15,671 bases of DNA from an uncultured Collinsella sp. (GCA_937896835.1 CALBOJ010000058.1:1-15671); one strand, 5' to 3'; numbered from the stretch's first letter, positions 1 to 6,539 are shown. Numbers and translations: made by a program. Notes: generated by a model not told the origin, from the sequence alone.

Positions 1-1
1 C

Positions 2-58
2 TTCGTTAAACGAGCGCTAGGGTGTCACCCTTACACCAACATTTTCGACGCGATCTGA
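2..58 (+). other. Out-of-frame 5' remnant of the surface-protein gene
   Basis: Starting at base 2, this frame is open from the window edge to a TGA at 56-58 and reads ...CHPYTNIFDAI. The surface-protein gene continues one frame over. Dropping the single T at 56 joins the two as NIFDAI-EAVGKTGDEE, which reads as a natural continuous helix-to-loop segment. The surface gene's own frame is closed by a TAG at 18-20 and has no start codon between that stop and GTG 63. I infer that the true gene begins off the left edge and that this piece belongs to it. A chance open frame of 18 codons cannot be excluded. Confidence 0.4.
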
Positions 59-62
59 AGCC

Positions 63-1229
63 GTGGGGAAAACGGGTGACGAAGAGCCCTATTGCACCAA
101 GGTATACGCCCAGGACCATTACGAATGCACAGGAACCGACAAAATCGGCTGGGTCGATATGGCGCTGCAGGAGACAACCAAGCTCGCCCGCATCATGGTG
201 GACGTCGAGGACAATGACGGGGCCAAGGTAAAGGTCCTGGAGCACAGCTGGTGTATCAACTACACCAGCTGCACGAACTACAAGCAAGGAAGCAATCCTT
301 TTACCGCAGCACGAGTGGTCAACGAGCATCTATACAAGAGCCAGTATATAAACAGCACCGGAAATGAGAGCACAAAGGAGGACTGCCTCAAGCACATTGG
401 CATCATTGCGTCCGACTTTGTTGATGCGGCACTGGCCCGAAGCATCTACCAGCGCAATTACGATGCGAAGCGCAAGCAGACCGTTTCGTACTACCTCCCG
501 ACCCGTATGCGCATGACATACGGCGACTCGTTGAGCGATGCCTCACTCCGGGATGGAAAGACCGTTGGCGAGGGTCGTTTCCGCCTTGTCGACAGCAGTA
601 ACGTACTCAACGTGGCAGCTTCGGGCAACACGTTTGCTATCGAATACGTGGATGTCGACGCCCTGGGCAACGAGACCGTTACGGAACTGCAGGGTTCCGT
701 GCCCATCGATATCGACCCGCGCGCATTGACGCCCCACTTTGAAGGGCTCGAGGGCCTTAAGGCCGGCGAGGACGTGCGCGCAAAGATCGCGGCGCCGCTC
801 GACGGCAAGCTCGAAGGCGATGCCTGCACCGCCCAGCTCGAGTTTATGCACGATGCAAACGGCGCTCCGGGCACGGCAATGGCCGAGGATGAGGCATTTG
901 CCGCGGGGACGTATTGGGTGCGTGCGAAAGGCCTGTTGGGCGACGCGGCGCAAAACTACACGCTCGCCACCGACGGAGCCGCAAGCTTTACTGTGACGAC
1001 TTCGGGCAACGCGGACGGTGCAGGCAACACCGGCACCGGCACCAACGCGGGCAGCGCCAACAAGAACGGCAAGGGCAACAAGAGCAAGGAATCGGGCGAG
1101 AAGCTCGCCGGCACGGGCGACGGCTCTGGCATCGTCGCCGGGCTCGCCGCTGCCGCCGTGGCGACAACGGTCGCCGGCGCGGCAATGCTTGCCAACGATC
1201 GCGAAGACAGCGAAGGCGCTAGCGAATAG
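63..1229 (+). CDS. Sortase-anchored surface protein, 5'-truncated or frameshifted
   Basis: This is the C-terminal part of a secreted, wall-attached protein. Residues 1-170 hold five of its six cysteines (YC, YEC, WC, SC, DC), suggesting disulfides outside the cell. A middle section of about residues 170-310 looks beta-rich and Ig-like, then a Gly/Asn/Lys-rich wall-spanning linker follows. LAGTG at 348-352 is followed by a hydrophobic segment at about 357-377. LAxTG is the signal known for class E sortases of high-GC Gram-positives. The final tail (NDREDSEGASE) is mainly acidic with one Arg, whereas such tails are normally basic. The only in-frame start is GTG 63, which has no ribosome binding site and no signal peptide behind it. 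A secreted protein cannot work that way, so the gene probably starts beyond the left edge and is broken by a frameshift near 56. The ligand or substrate is unknown. The first ~450 bases look less GC-rich than the rest. Confidence 0.7.
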   Translation: MGKTGDEEPYCTKVYAQDHYECTGTDKIGWVDMALQETTKLARIMVDVEDNDGAKVKVLEHSWCINYTSCTNYKQGSNPFTAARVVNEHLYKSQYINSTGNESTKEDCLKHIGIIASDFVDAALARSIYQRNYDAKRKQTVSYYLPTRMRMTYGDSLSDASLRDGKTVGEGRFRLVDSSNVLNVAASGNTFAIEYVDVDALGNETVTELQGSVPIDIDPRALTPHFEGLEGLKAGEDVRAKIAAPLDGKLEGDACTAQLEFMHDANGAPGTAMAEDEAFAAGTYWVRAKGLLGDAAQNYTLATDGAASFTVTTSGNADGAGNTGTGTNAGSANKNGKGNKSKESGEKLAGTGDGSGIVAGLAAAAVATTVAGAAMLANDREDSEGASE

Positions 1230-1264
1230 GCAAGCCGACCCTTTTGGACACATCGACCCGACGA

Positions 1265-1299
1265 GGGGCGCAGGACACCGTTCTGTGCCCCCAATTTTT
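1265..1299 (+). terminator. Intrinsic terminator of the surface-protein gene
   Basis: A 9-bp stem (GGGGCGCAG at 1265-1273 with CTGTGCCCC at 1283-1291, one G-U pair) has a 9-base loop and is followed by a run of five T at 1295-1299. It lies 35 bases after the surface-protein stop codon. On the minus strand the same hairpin lacks a T-run on its 3' side, so it is directional for the plus-strand gene. Confidence 0.8.
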
Positions 1300-1324
1300 A
1301 CCTTGGCCCGAACGCCGCCATAGG

Positions 1325-1594
1325 CTACATCACCATATTCAGCACGTTAACAAACTCCTGGGCCTTCGCACGGCTGCTCAGGCTAAAGACGCAAGCAGTC
1401 AACAGCCTGTTACGCAGAAAAACATCGCGGCCTTTGATTCTATTGACGCCCGTGATGTCCTTAAGGTAGACAATCTCGGTGTGCTTGCCGCCGAAAGCGC
1501 CCTTCTTGAGCACCTCGATACGGTTAGGGTAGATCTTGACGTCTTTAAACCTACCCGAACCCTTGTCCTGAAACAGCAAGGTGTTGTTGTCCAT
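1325..1594 (-). CDS. Small PH-like domain protein (89 aa)
   Basis: This is a single small cytoplasmic domain with alternating strands and a C-terminal helix. The strand pattern (GRFKDVKIYPNRIEVL, then TEIVYLKDITGV) and the closing helix (AKAQEFVNVLNMVM) resemble bacterial PH-like folds, where basic loops bind lipids or partner proteins. There is no signal peptide, membrane segment or catalytic motif. I chose ATG 1594 because GGGAGTGA lies just upstream of it. Longer starts at GTG 1639 or ATG 1609 are possible but less well placed. The gene is divergent from the HicB-like gene (88 bp between start codons) and convergent with the surface-protein gene. Family assignment is by fold pattern only, and the cellular role is unknown. 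Confidence 0.65.
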   Translation of the reverse strand: MDNNTLLFQDKGSGRFKDVKIYPNRIEVLKKGAFGGKHTEIVYLKDITGVNRIKGRDVFLRNRLLTACVFSLSSRAKAQEFVNVLNMVM

Positions 1595-1652
1595 GCGTGT
1601 CACTCCCATGGGGTTCGCTAAAACTGCCTCTATGGTCACATTTTAGTCACTT

Positions 1653-1663
1653 CGGGAATCCCG
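1653..1663. promoter_or_regulatory. Operator-like palindrome upstream of the HicB-like gene
   Basis: CGGGA-A-TCCCG is a perfect 5-bp inverted repeat around one base, 19 bases before the ATG of the HicB-like gene. Just upstream, GTCAC occurs twice with an 11-bp period (1635-1639 and 1646-1650). HicB-type proteins with a DNA-binding domain usually repress their own promoter, so this is a candidate self-operator. That role is inference; the symmetry is seen directly. Confidence 0.35.
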
Positions 1664-1682
1664 CACGAAGGCGCTAGGTGAC

Positions 1683-2123
1683 ATGGGAATTCGAGTCTTT
1701 GATTCGGACGGCGTCGTCGACGCTGTGCCATGTGGCTCGCTGGGCGGAGGTGGGACGTTCGGCTCCGACCTAAACGACGCCGTCGAAAGCGCCGCTGATT
1801 TTCTCGCATGTATGGTCGACGATCACCTTATGGGTGGCGTCGACCTGCCTGCGCCGGACTTTGGCCACGAGCCGCAGCACGGTGGCAAAATTATCGCCGT
1901 GGCCGTCAGTTGCGAACTCAACGATACCCCCGCCGTCACCGCAGCGGATGCCGCGCGCATGCTTGGCGTTAGCTCGGCAAGAGTATCGCAACTGATAAAT
2001 GCTGAACTGTTGGATTCATGGAAGGATGGCACCAAGCGAATGGTGTCCAAAGCTTCCATCGAGGCACGACTCGCCGACGCACCAAAGGCGGGACGCCCCA
2101 AAGAGGTCCCTATTGCTGTATAA
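1683..2123 (+). CDS. HicB-like protein with C-terminal helix-turn-helix, no HicA partner
   Basis: Residues 3-76 match the HicB antitoxin fold in pattern. There is a short acidic first strand (RVFDSDG), a Gly-rich turn with TFG, the helix NDAVESAADFLACMVDDHL, then the typical LPAPD linker and a final strand (KIIAVAVS). Residues 84-130 form a helix-turn-helix (TAADAARMLGVSSARVSQLI) followed by a short wing-like stretch, of the excisionase/MerR type. HicB normally neutralises HicA, a small RNA-binding mRNA interferase encoded next to it. No 55-90-codon HicA-like frame lies on either side here, so this is an orphan, probably acting as a transcriptional regulator. AGGTGA 4-5 bases before ATG 1683 supports the start. 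The protein may instead be an unrelated HTH protein with a HicB-like N-terminus. Confidence 0.7.
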   Translation: MGIRVFDSDGVVDAVPCGSLGGGGTFGSDLNDAVESAADFLACMVDDHLMGGVDLPAPDFGHEPQHGGKIIAVAVSCELNDTPAVTAADAARMLGVSSARVSQLINAELLDSWKDGTKRMVSKASIEARLADAPKAGRPKEVPIAV

Positions 2124-2150
2124 GGCGAGGCTACTGCGCACTTTTATTCC

Positions 2151-2213
2151 ACACGATGTTTTCAGCCTGGTATAAACAAGTTCAATACCAGAATGCAAAT
2201 CCAACCATCGTGT
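2151..2213. repeat. Nested inverted repeat between convergent genes
   Basis: Outer arms ACACGATG (2151-2158) and CATCGTGT (2206-2213) are perfect 8-bp complements. Inside them, CTGGTAT (2167-2173) and ATACCAG (2185-2191) are perfect 7-bp complements around an 11-base loop. The element fills most of the 94-bp gap between the HicB-like and SHOCT genes. Neither side has a proper T-run, so it is not a textbook terminator. It could be a structured 3' end for both transcripts or a remnant of a small palindromic element. Confidence 0.6.
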
Positions 2214-2217
2214 CTAA

Positions 2218-2685
2218 CTACGAAAGGATTTTCGCCTTTTCTGCAGCAAACTCTTCCTCGGTAAGTACTCCACTATCACGCAGCGCTGCAAGTCTCTCGG
2301 GCCTTGCAACTACATCACCACTATCCACCAGCGTCTCAATAGTCTGTGAAACCTGCGGATACTGCTCGAGCTCCTTCGATAGGGCATCGACTATCTCGGC
2401 AATATTCTTTGCATTTTTGCCCCCGTTTAGTACGTTTGTCCTGACCTTAGATGACGAGTTGACAGTAACGCCAGATCCACCTTCAACTGGAACAACCGAA
2501 ATACTGACATTTTCACCCCAGGACCAAAGGCTCATACCAATCTCGGCTGCAACTGTTCTTGTTGTGGGCGATGCGCTATCAACTTTTACTTTAGGTAGCT
2601 TTTCCATAGCTGCCTTCAAGGCATTAAACGTGTCGTCAGGAGAATACGGTATCTGAATCTGAAGCTGCTGATCGGCAAAACCCAT
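2218..2685 (-). CDS. START-like/SHOCT domain protein (155 aa)
   Basis: Residues 1-100 look like a small alpha/beta domain (QLQIQIPYSPDDTFNALKAAM, then repeated beta strands with WSWGENVSISVVPVEGG), reminiscent of START/DUF1499-type folds. Residues 129-155 are a clear SHOCT motif (ERLAALRDSGVLTEEEFAAE), a short helical oligomerisation module found at the ends of many bacterial proteins. There is no signal peptide or membrane segment, so a cytoplasmic place is likely. GGAGGT seven bases before ATG 2685 supports the start. The gene is convergent with the HicB-like gene and lies 114 bp downstream of the zinc-ribbon gene on the same strand. Its base composition is visibly less GC-rich than the genes to its right, which hints at separate origin. 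The function is unknown. Confidence 0.7.
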   Translation of the reverse strand: MGFADQQLQIQIPYSPDDTFNALKAAMEKLPKVKVDSASPTTRTVAAEIGMSLWSWGENVSISVVPVEGGSGVTVNSSSKVRTNVLNGGKNAKNIAEIVDALSKELEQYPQVSQTIETLVDSGDVVARPERLAALRDSGVLTEEEFAAEKAKILS

Positions 2686-2799
2686 AATCCGACCTCCGCT
2701 TTTGCAAGATTAAGGCTATCGGCAATGTTAGCACGTTCCCAGCACTTTTAAATTCATCTAATGACCTTGTGATGCAGCCCGACACCCCGGCACTACTCC

Positions 2800-4137
2800 C
2801 TACTTCCCAAATAGCGCACCCAGAAGACCACGGCGCTTGGGCTTCTCTTCTCGGTAGGAACCCTCGACGGCGGCTGTAACCTGGCGCGGTTGCTCGCCGC
2901 CTCCACGGCGCACGATCTGATATAGGAAGGGTGATTTAACGTATTTGACCTCGATGGGCGTGGCATGCACAGTGCTTTCACCGGACAGATGCAGGCTCGG
3001 GTTGAGTGGCGCCACCACATGCGTCTCGCGCTTGTCGCTAAACACCACCGCGGCCGCGCGGCCCGTCTGGCCGTTTACGGCAATGCGCACCTGCTCGCCA
3101 TCGCGGCTGTCTGTCGCCGGACGATCGACAAAGTAGACCGGCACCATCAGCAAACCATCCTTGTGCTTGCGGGCCTTGCGCGCCCGGGCGCGGATGCTCT
3201 TTTTATTGAGCCCCAGCACCGCCTCGGCATCGTTGCCGGCAATGTCGAGCGCCAGCTTATCAATGACCACCTGGTCCTTGGTAGATGCATCGACGGAGAC
3301 AACGCGGAAGTCACCTTCCTGCATGGCCGGGTCAAACGGCCCAACCTTGGCAAAGTCCCACGGCTCCAAAATCCCCATAAGGCGAACGTCCAGGTAGTTT
3401 GCCCTGGAATACGCCCAGTCGAGCACCTCGTAGTACACCAGGGTCTCCTTGCTCAGCCCCTTGCCCGGGAAGGACGCCATCATGCGTAGATCCGCGAGCG
3501 CCATGGGGAAGTAGAAGAGCATCATGTCATTTTGAATCGCGTCTTCCACGTCGTGCCCGGCAAAGGCGTCGGGGTACTGGCGCACCAGCTGCAGCGCGTT
3601 GGCACGTGCCTGCTGCGGCGAGATTTCGCAGGGAATACCCTGCTCAGGTACATACTCCGCACCAACGCCCATAGTCAGGCGCTTGCTAAAGGTACCGGGT
3701 TTGAGCAGGTCGGCAACGCCGATCGTATTACCGCAGGACGGGCACTCAAACACGCGCTGGGTCGATGACCCCTCAAAGGACGCACCGCAGAAGGGGCAGG
3801 GAATGCTCACGTGCGCTGCCTCTTGGAACTCTTGAGCCGTGCCGCGGTCCTCCCACAGCAGATGCTCCAGAACCGACTGGTTGCGCCAGTACGAATTGAA
3901 GAAATACCAGTCCGGGTCCTCCGGGCGCTCGAGCTGCGACACATAGGTGAGCTTAAGCAGTCCATCGACAACCGTCAGTGGCGTATGGCGAATGCCCAGG
4001 GCGCTCTTGGGCTCCCCCGCATCGGCCTGCCACGGAACGACCGTGCCGCAATAGGCGCACTCAAAGCTGCGTTTAGCCTGGTGTGAGTACATAGGGCCGC
4101 CGCAGTTTTGGCATTTAATGGCAAACATCTCGTCCAT
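2800..4137 (-). CDS. Double zinc-ribbon protein of unknown function (445 aa)
   Basis: Two zinc ribbons with the same layout, CxxC-14 residues-CxxC, are seen at Cys 9/12/27/30 and Cys 114/117/132/135. The first opens the protein and the second follows a ~80-residue spacer. The remaining ~300 residues form a soluble domain that contains NGQTGRAAAVVF near residue 370. A similar NGQTG motif is known in TFIIB-type zinc-ribbon proteins of Gram-positives, whose job is not established. The tail is basic (KPKRRGLLGALFGK) and has no membrane helix. ATG 4137 is chosen because AAAGGAGG sits eight bases upstream; a longer frame to 4251 has no such site. The gene is divergent from the CDF transporter. Zinc binding is likely; nucleic-acid or protein binding is only inference. 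Confidence 0.75.
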   Translation of the reverse strand: MDEMFAIKCQNCGGPMYSHQAKRSFECAYCGTVVPWQADAGEPKSALGIRHTPLTVVDGLLKLTYVSQLERPEDPDWYFFNSYWRNQSVLEHLLWEDRGTAQEFQEAAHVSIPCPFCGASFEGSSTQRVFECPSCGNTIGVADLLKPGTFSKRLTMGVGAEYVPEQGIPCEISPQQARANALQLVRQYPDAFAGHDVEDAIQNDMMLFYFPMALADLRMMASFPGKGLSKETLVYYEVLDWAYSRANYLDVRLMGILEPWDFAKVGPFDPAMQEGDFRVVSVDASTKDQVVIDKLALDIAGNDAEAVLGLNKKSIRARARKARKHKDGLLMVPVYFVDRPATDSRDGEQVRIAVNGQTGRAAAVVFSDKRETHVVAPLNPSLHLSGESTVHATPIEVKYVKSPFLYQIVRRGGGEQPRQVTAAVEGSYREEKPKRRGLLGALFGK

Positions 4138-4166
4138 GGATACGTCCTCCTTTGCGCAGGGGCTGT

Positions 4167-4183
4167 CGACATTAAGTATGTCG
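4167..4183. promoter_or_regulatory. Palindrome upstream of the zinc-ribbon gene
   Basis: CGACAT-TAAGT-ATGTCG is a perfect 6-bp inverted repeat with a 5-bp centre, 29 bases before the zinc-ribbon ATG. On the minus strand it overlaps CATACT, a possible -10 element without a clear -35. It could be an operator; no regulator can be named. Confidence 0.35.
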
Positions 4184-4292
4184 GGCGGGCAGGCACATGC
4201 CCATACCCATGTGGCCCAAAATGGAGCACCCGGTCGGACAAGAAGCCCCACTCGTTAGCACCAGCAGACCATTGCTGCATTTTCTGAGCATC

Positions 4293-4307
4293 GGCGCACG
4301 GTGCGCC
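4293..4307. promoter_or_regulatory. Palindrome upstream of the CDF transporter gene
   Basis: GGCGCAC-G-GTGCGCC is a perfect 7-bp inverted repeat around one base, 48 bases before the transporter ATG. Its position suits an operator for a metal-sensing repressor, but it does not match the MntR or DtxR consensus. The regulatory role is inferred. Confidence 0.4.
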
Positions 4308-4355
4308 CATGCGAGCTACACTATCCCCTTAACCATGATTGTGAGGACGATTGCC

Positions 4356-5537
4356 ATGCTATTTGTAAATCGGCTGGTACATACGCTTGTTCCCGGCAGT
4401 GAGGACGAGCCGGTCGATACAACTTGTCGCACCAACGCGGGCTTTGCCGCAAGCCTTATCTGCATTGGCCTCAACATTGCCCTGTGCCTAGCCAAGGGCA
4501 TCGCGGGCCTGCTCGCCGGCTCCGTCTCGCTCATCGCCGACGCCTTCAACAACCTCTCCGACGCCTCGAGCAACATCGTGAGCCTGCTCGGATTCCGCCT
4601 TGCCAGCCGCCCGGCAGACGAAGGCCACCCCTATGGCCACGGCCGCTACGAATACCTCGCCGGCCTGTTTGTCGCCGTCCTCGTTTGTGCCGTCGGCATC
4701 AACCTGGTGCTCGAGTCCGTTACCAAGATCATCAAGCCCTCCCCCACCGCCTACACGCTCGTTTCCCTTGCGGCACTGGCTGCGTCCATGCTCGTTAAGC
4801 TCTGGATGGCCGCGTTTAACCGCACGCTGGGCGACCGCATCGACTCGGAGACGCTCATCGCCACGGCGCAGGACTCCAAAAACGATGTCATCACCTCGGG
4901 CTCGGTCTTAGCAGCGGCGCTTATTTCGCAAACGACCGGCTTTGACCTCGACGGCTGGGCGGGCCTGGGCGTGGGCGTCTTCATTTGCATCAGCGGCATG
5001 GGCCTGGTGCGCGACGCCATCAGCCCGCTGCTGGGGCAAGCGCCCGACCCCAAGCTCGTCCAGGAAATCCGCGACAGGATCATGTCGTACCCCCAGGTCC
5101 TGGGCACGCACGACCTCATGGTACACGACTACGGCCCCGGCCGTCAGTTTGCCAGCGCACACGTGGAAATGCCCGGCGAGGGTGATGCCTTTGAGCACCA
5201 CGAGATTCTGGACACCATCGAGCACGATATCAAACGCCAGATGGGCATTGGCATTACGCTGCACTGCGACCCCATCGCAACAACCGGTGATGACCTGCGC
5301 GGCTGGGTCAAGCGCGGCGTAGCGCAGATCGACCCCGCGCTTTCCATCCACGACCTGCACGAGCACGACGGGTTCGTTTCGTTTGACCTGGTGCGTCCCG
5401 ACGACTTTGACATATCCGACGAGGAGCTGTTGGAGCTCGTCACGCGCATCGTGCACGAGCGCCGACCCAATGCCTCATGCGTCGTTACGTTTGACTCGGG
5501 CTTTAGCTCGCCCGACCGTCCGGCCGAGCAGCTGTAG
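4356..5537 (+). CDS. Cation diffusion facilitator, probably Mn2+ (or Fe2+) efflux
   Basis: This is a membrane transporter of the CDF family that exports divalent metal by proton exchange. Six hydrophobic segments span about residues 28-255, and cytoplasmic ferredoxin-like ZT-dimer sequence follows from about 260. The HPYGHGRYEYL loop (91-101) is typical of the family. The transport site reads N65-xxx-D69 in TM2 and D173-xxx-D177 in TM5. Zinc CDFs use His or Asp in TM2 and His in TM5, while the N-D-D-D set is that of manganese exporters such as pneumococcal MntE. An extra C-terminal module of ~90 residues (IHDLHEHDG, VSFDLVRPDDFDI) repeats the cytoplasmic fold, as in many Gram-positive members. 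ATG 4356 is preceded by GAGGA at eight bases; ATG 4335 and 4197 have no such site. The gene is divergent from the zinc-ribbon gene. Confidence 0.9.
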   Translation: MLFVNRLVHTLVPGSEDEPVDTTCRTNAGFAASLICIGLNIALCLAKGIAGLLAGSVSLIADAFNNLSDASSNIVSLLGFRLASRPADEGHPYGHGRYEYLAGLFVAVLVCAVGINLVLESVTKIIKPSPTAYTLVSLAALAASMLVKLWMAAFNRTLGDRIDSETLIATAQDSKNDVITSGSVLAAALISQTTGFDLDGWAGLGVGVFICISGMGLVRDAISPLLGQAPDPKLVQEIRDRIMSYPQVLGTHDLMVHDYGPGRQFASAHVEMPGEGDAFEHHEILDTIEHDIKRQMGIGITLHCDPIATTGDDLRGWVKRGVAQIDPALSIHDLHEHDGFVSFDLVRPDDFDISDEELLELVTRIVHERRPNASCVVTFDSGFSSPDRPAEQL

Positions 5538-5551
5538 CCCGCTTAACAGCT
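5530..5551. terminator. Shared hairpin at convergent gene ends
   Basis: AGCTGT (5530-5535) and ACAGCT (5546-5551) pair across a 10-base loop and cover parts of both stop codons (CDF TAG at 5535-5537; opposing gene's TAG at 5550-5552). Only 12 bases separate the two genes. A short TTT follows on the plus side. It may serve as a weak two-way terminator; the stem is short. Confidence 0.3.
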
Positions 5552-6539
5552 AGTTTCCCTGCGCGCCCGAGATGCCGTTTTGCAGTGCATTCCAGGCACC
5601 CGTCGCCATGTCGCCCAAGTTCTGCGCGGTGTCGCCCAGGTTTTGTGCCGTATCGCCCAGCTCTTGCGCCTTGTCTCCCAACTCCTGTGCCTTGTTGCTC
5701 AAGTCCTCCAGCGTATTGGAACTCGAGCTGTCGGTACCGCTTTGGCCGTCGGGCGAGTTGCCCGAGCTATTCTTGTGCGTGAGTTGAATTTCGAGGTTGC
5801 CGCTGTCGTTATAGTAAGCAGAAGTAACGACCCAGTTGGCATCGATGACGGGCGTTGAGCCATCATCAGTCAGGACCACGGCATTCGAAAGATTGGCGCC
5901 GCGCGACTTGAGAAGTTTCTTGGCGTTGGACCAGTACTGCCCCGGGATATCGCTCAGATCGACGGTGCTAGACGAGGCGGACTCGGTTTGCTCGGCAGCG
6001 GTATCAGCCGTTGAACTCCCTCGCTTGTTGAGCATGCCCGACACAATGGCAAACACAACCGACAGCGCAAAGAAGATCGCCAGCACGATGAGGATCTTCT
6101 TGATCACGCTCGACGAACGCGACGGCTTCTTCTCCTCGTCCTCGCCATATTGCGGAATCGACTTGGGGTACTCGCGATACGGCTCGCGCGACTCGTAGCG
6201 AGACTGCGCCGTGCGAGGCATATACGTCGTCTGCTGAGGCTGCGGAATGGGATTTTGCGGCAGGTCATCATAGGGATTCGGCGTCGAGGCGGCATAAGAA
6301 TCCTGCGGCGCGTAATCAAACGGGTCCGGAGCTGCGTTGCCATAGGGGCCTTGCGAAGATACGGCATAAGAATCCCGCGCTGTGTCGCCATAGCCCATAA
6401 CCCGGGTTGGCTCGGCAGAAGGCTGCGTCGCGGCGGGGTCGGTATAACCGGGGTTGGGAACAACGCGGGTCGCATCGGCGCTATCGCCAGCCTGCGCGGA
6501 ACCGTAGCCGCCCATCACGGTTGTCTTGTCCTGATCCAT
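5550..6539 (-). CDS. Single-pass membrane protein with phospho-Thr motif tail and PASTA-like domain
   Basis: Residues 1-148 form a Pro/Gln/Tyr/Asp-rich, probably disordered cytoplasmic region, and 149-170 are one membrane helix after KK. Residues from about 196 (IPGQYWSNAKKLLKSRGANL, then VIDANWVVTSAYY) resemble a single PASTA domain outside the cell. An Asn/Ser/Gly linker follows, then four 7-residue repeats (AQELGDK type) predicted to be amphipathic helix. Three copies of T-[TR]-V-[MV] (T6, T24, T45) sit in the tail. Such motifs are typical of Ser/Thr kinase targets read by FHA domains in actinobacteria, so a link to Pkn-type cell-wall signalling is inferred. No kinase is in the window. AAAGGAA eight bases before ATG 6539 supports the start, and TAGAAT at 6585-6590 is a possible -10 with no convincing -35. 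Confidence 0.7.
   Translation of the reverse strand: MDQDKTTVMGGYGSAQAGDSADATRVVPNPGYTDPAATQPSAEPTRVMGYGDTARDSYAVSSQGPYGNAAPDPFDYAPQDSYAASTPNPYDDLPQNPIPQPQQTTYMPRTAQSRYESREPYREYPKSIPQYGEDEEKKPSRSSSVIKKILIVLAIFFALSVVFAIVSGMLNKRGSSTADTAAEQTESASSSTVDLSDIPGQYWSNAKKLLKSRGANLSNAVVLTDDGSTPVIDANWVVTSAYYNDSGNLEIQLTHKNSSGNSPDGQSGTDSSSSNTLEDLSNKAQELGDKAQELGDTAQNLGDTAQNLGDMATGAWNALQNGISGAQGN
5611..5694 (-). repeat. Four 21-bp tandem repeats coding 7-residue units
   Basis: Four in-phase units of 21 bp begin at 5611, 5632, 5653 and 5674, each starting TCGCCCA or TCTCCCA on the plus strand. They encode the AQ(E/N)LGD(K/T/M) heptads near the C-terminus of the membrane protein. The units differ mostly at silent or conservative positions, so the repeat is kept at protein level. 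Confidence 0.8.

Noticed and set aside
6..329. 107-codon minus-strand frame opposite the surface protein
   Set aside because: No supported start or domain, and it lies against a clear coding frame.
4197..4355. N-terminal extension of the CDF transporter
   Set aside because: No ribosome binding site at ATG 4197 or 4335, and the extension would cover the divergent promoter region. GAGGA is well placed for ATG 4356.
4908..5456. 182-codon minus-strand frame inside the CDF gene
   Set aside because: Antisense to conserved transporter sequence; no independent evidence of coding.
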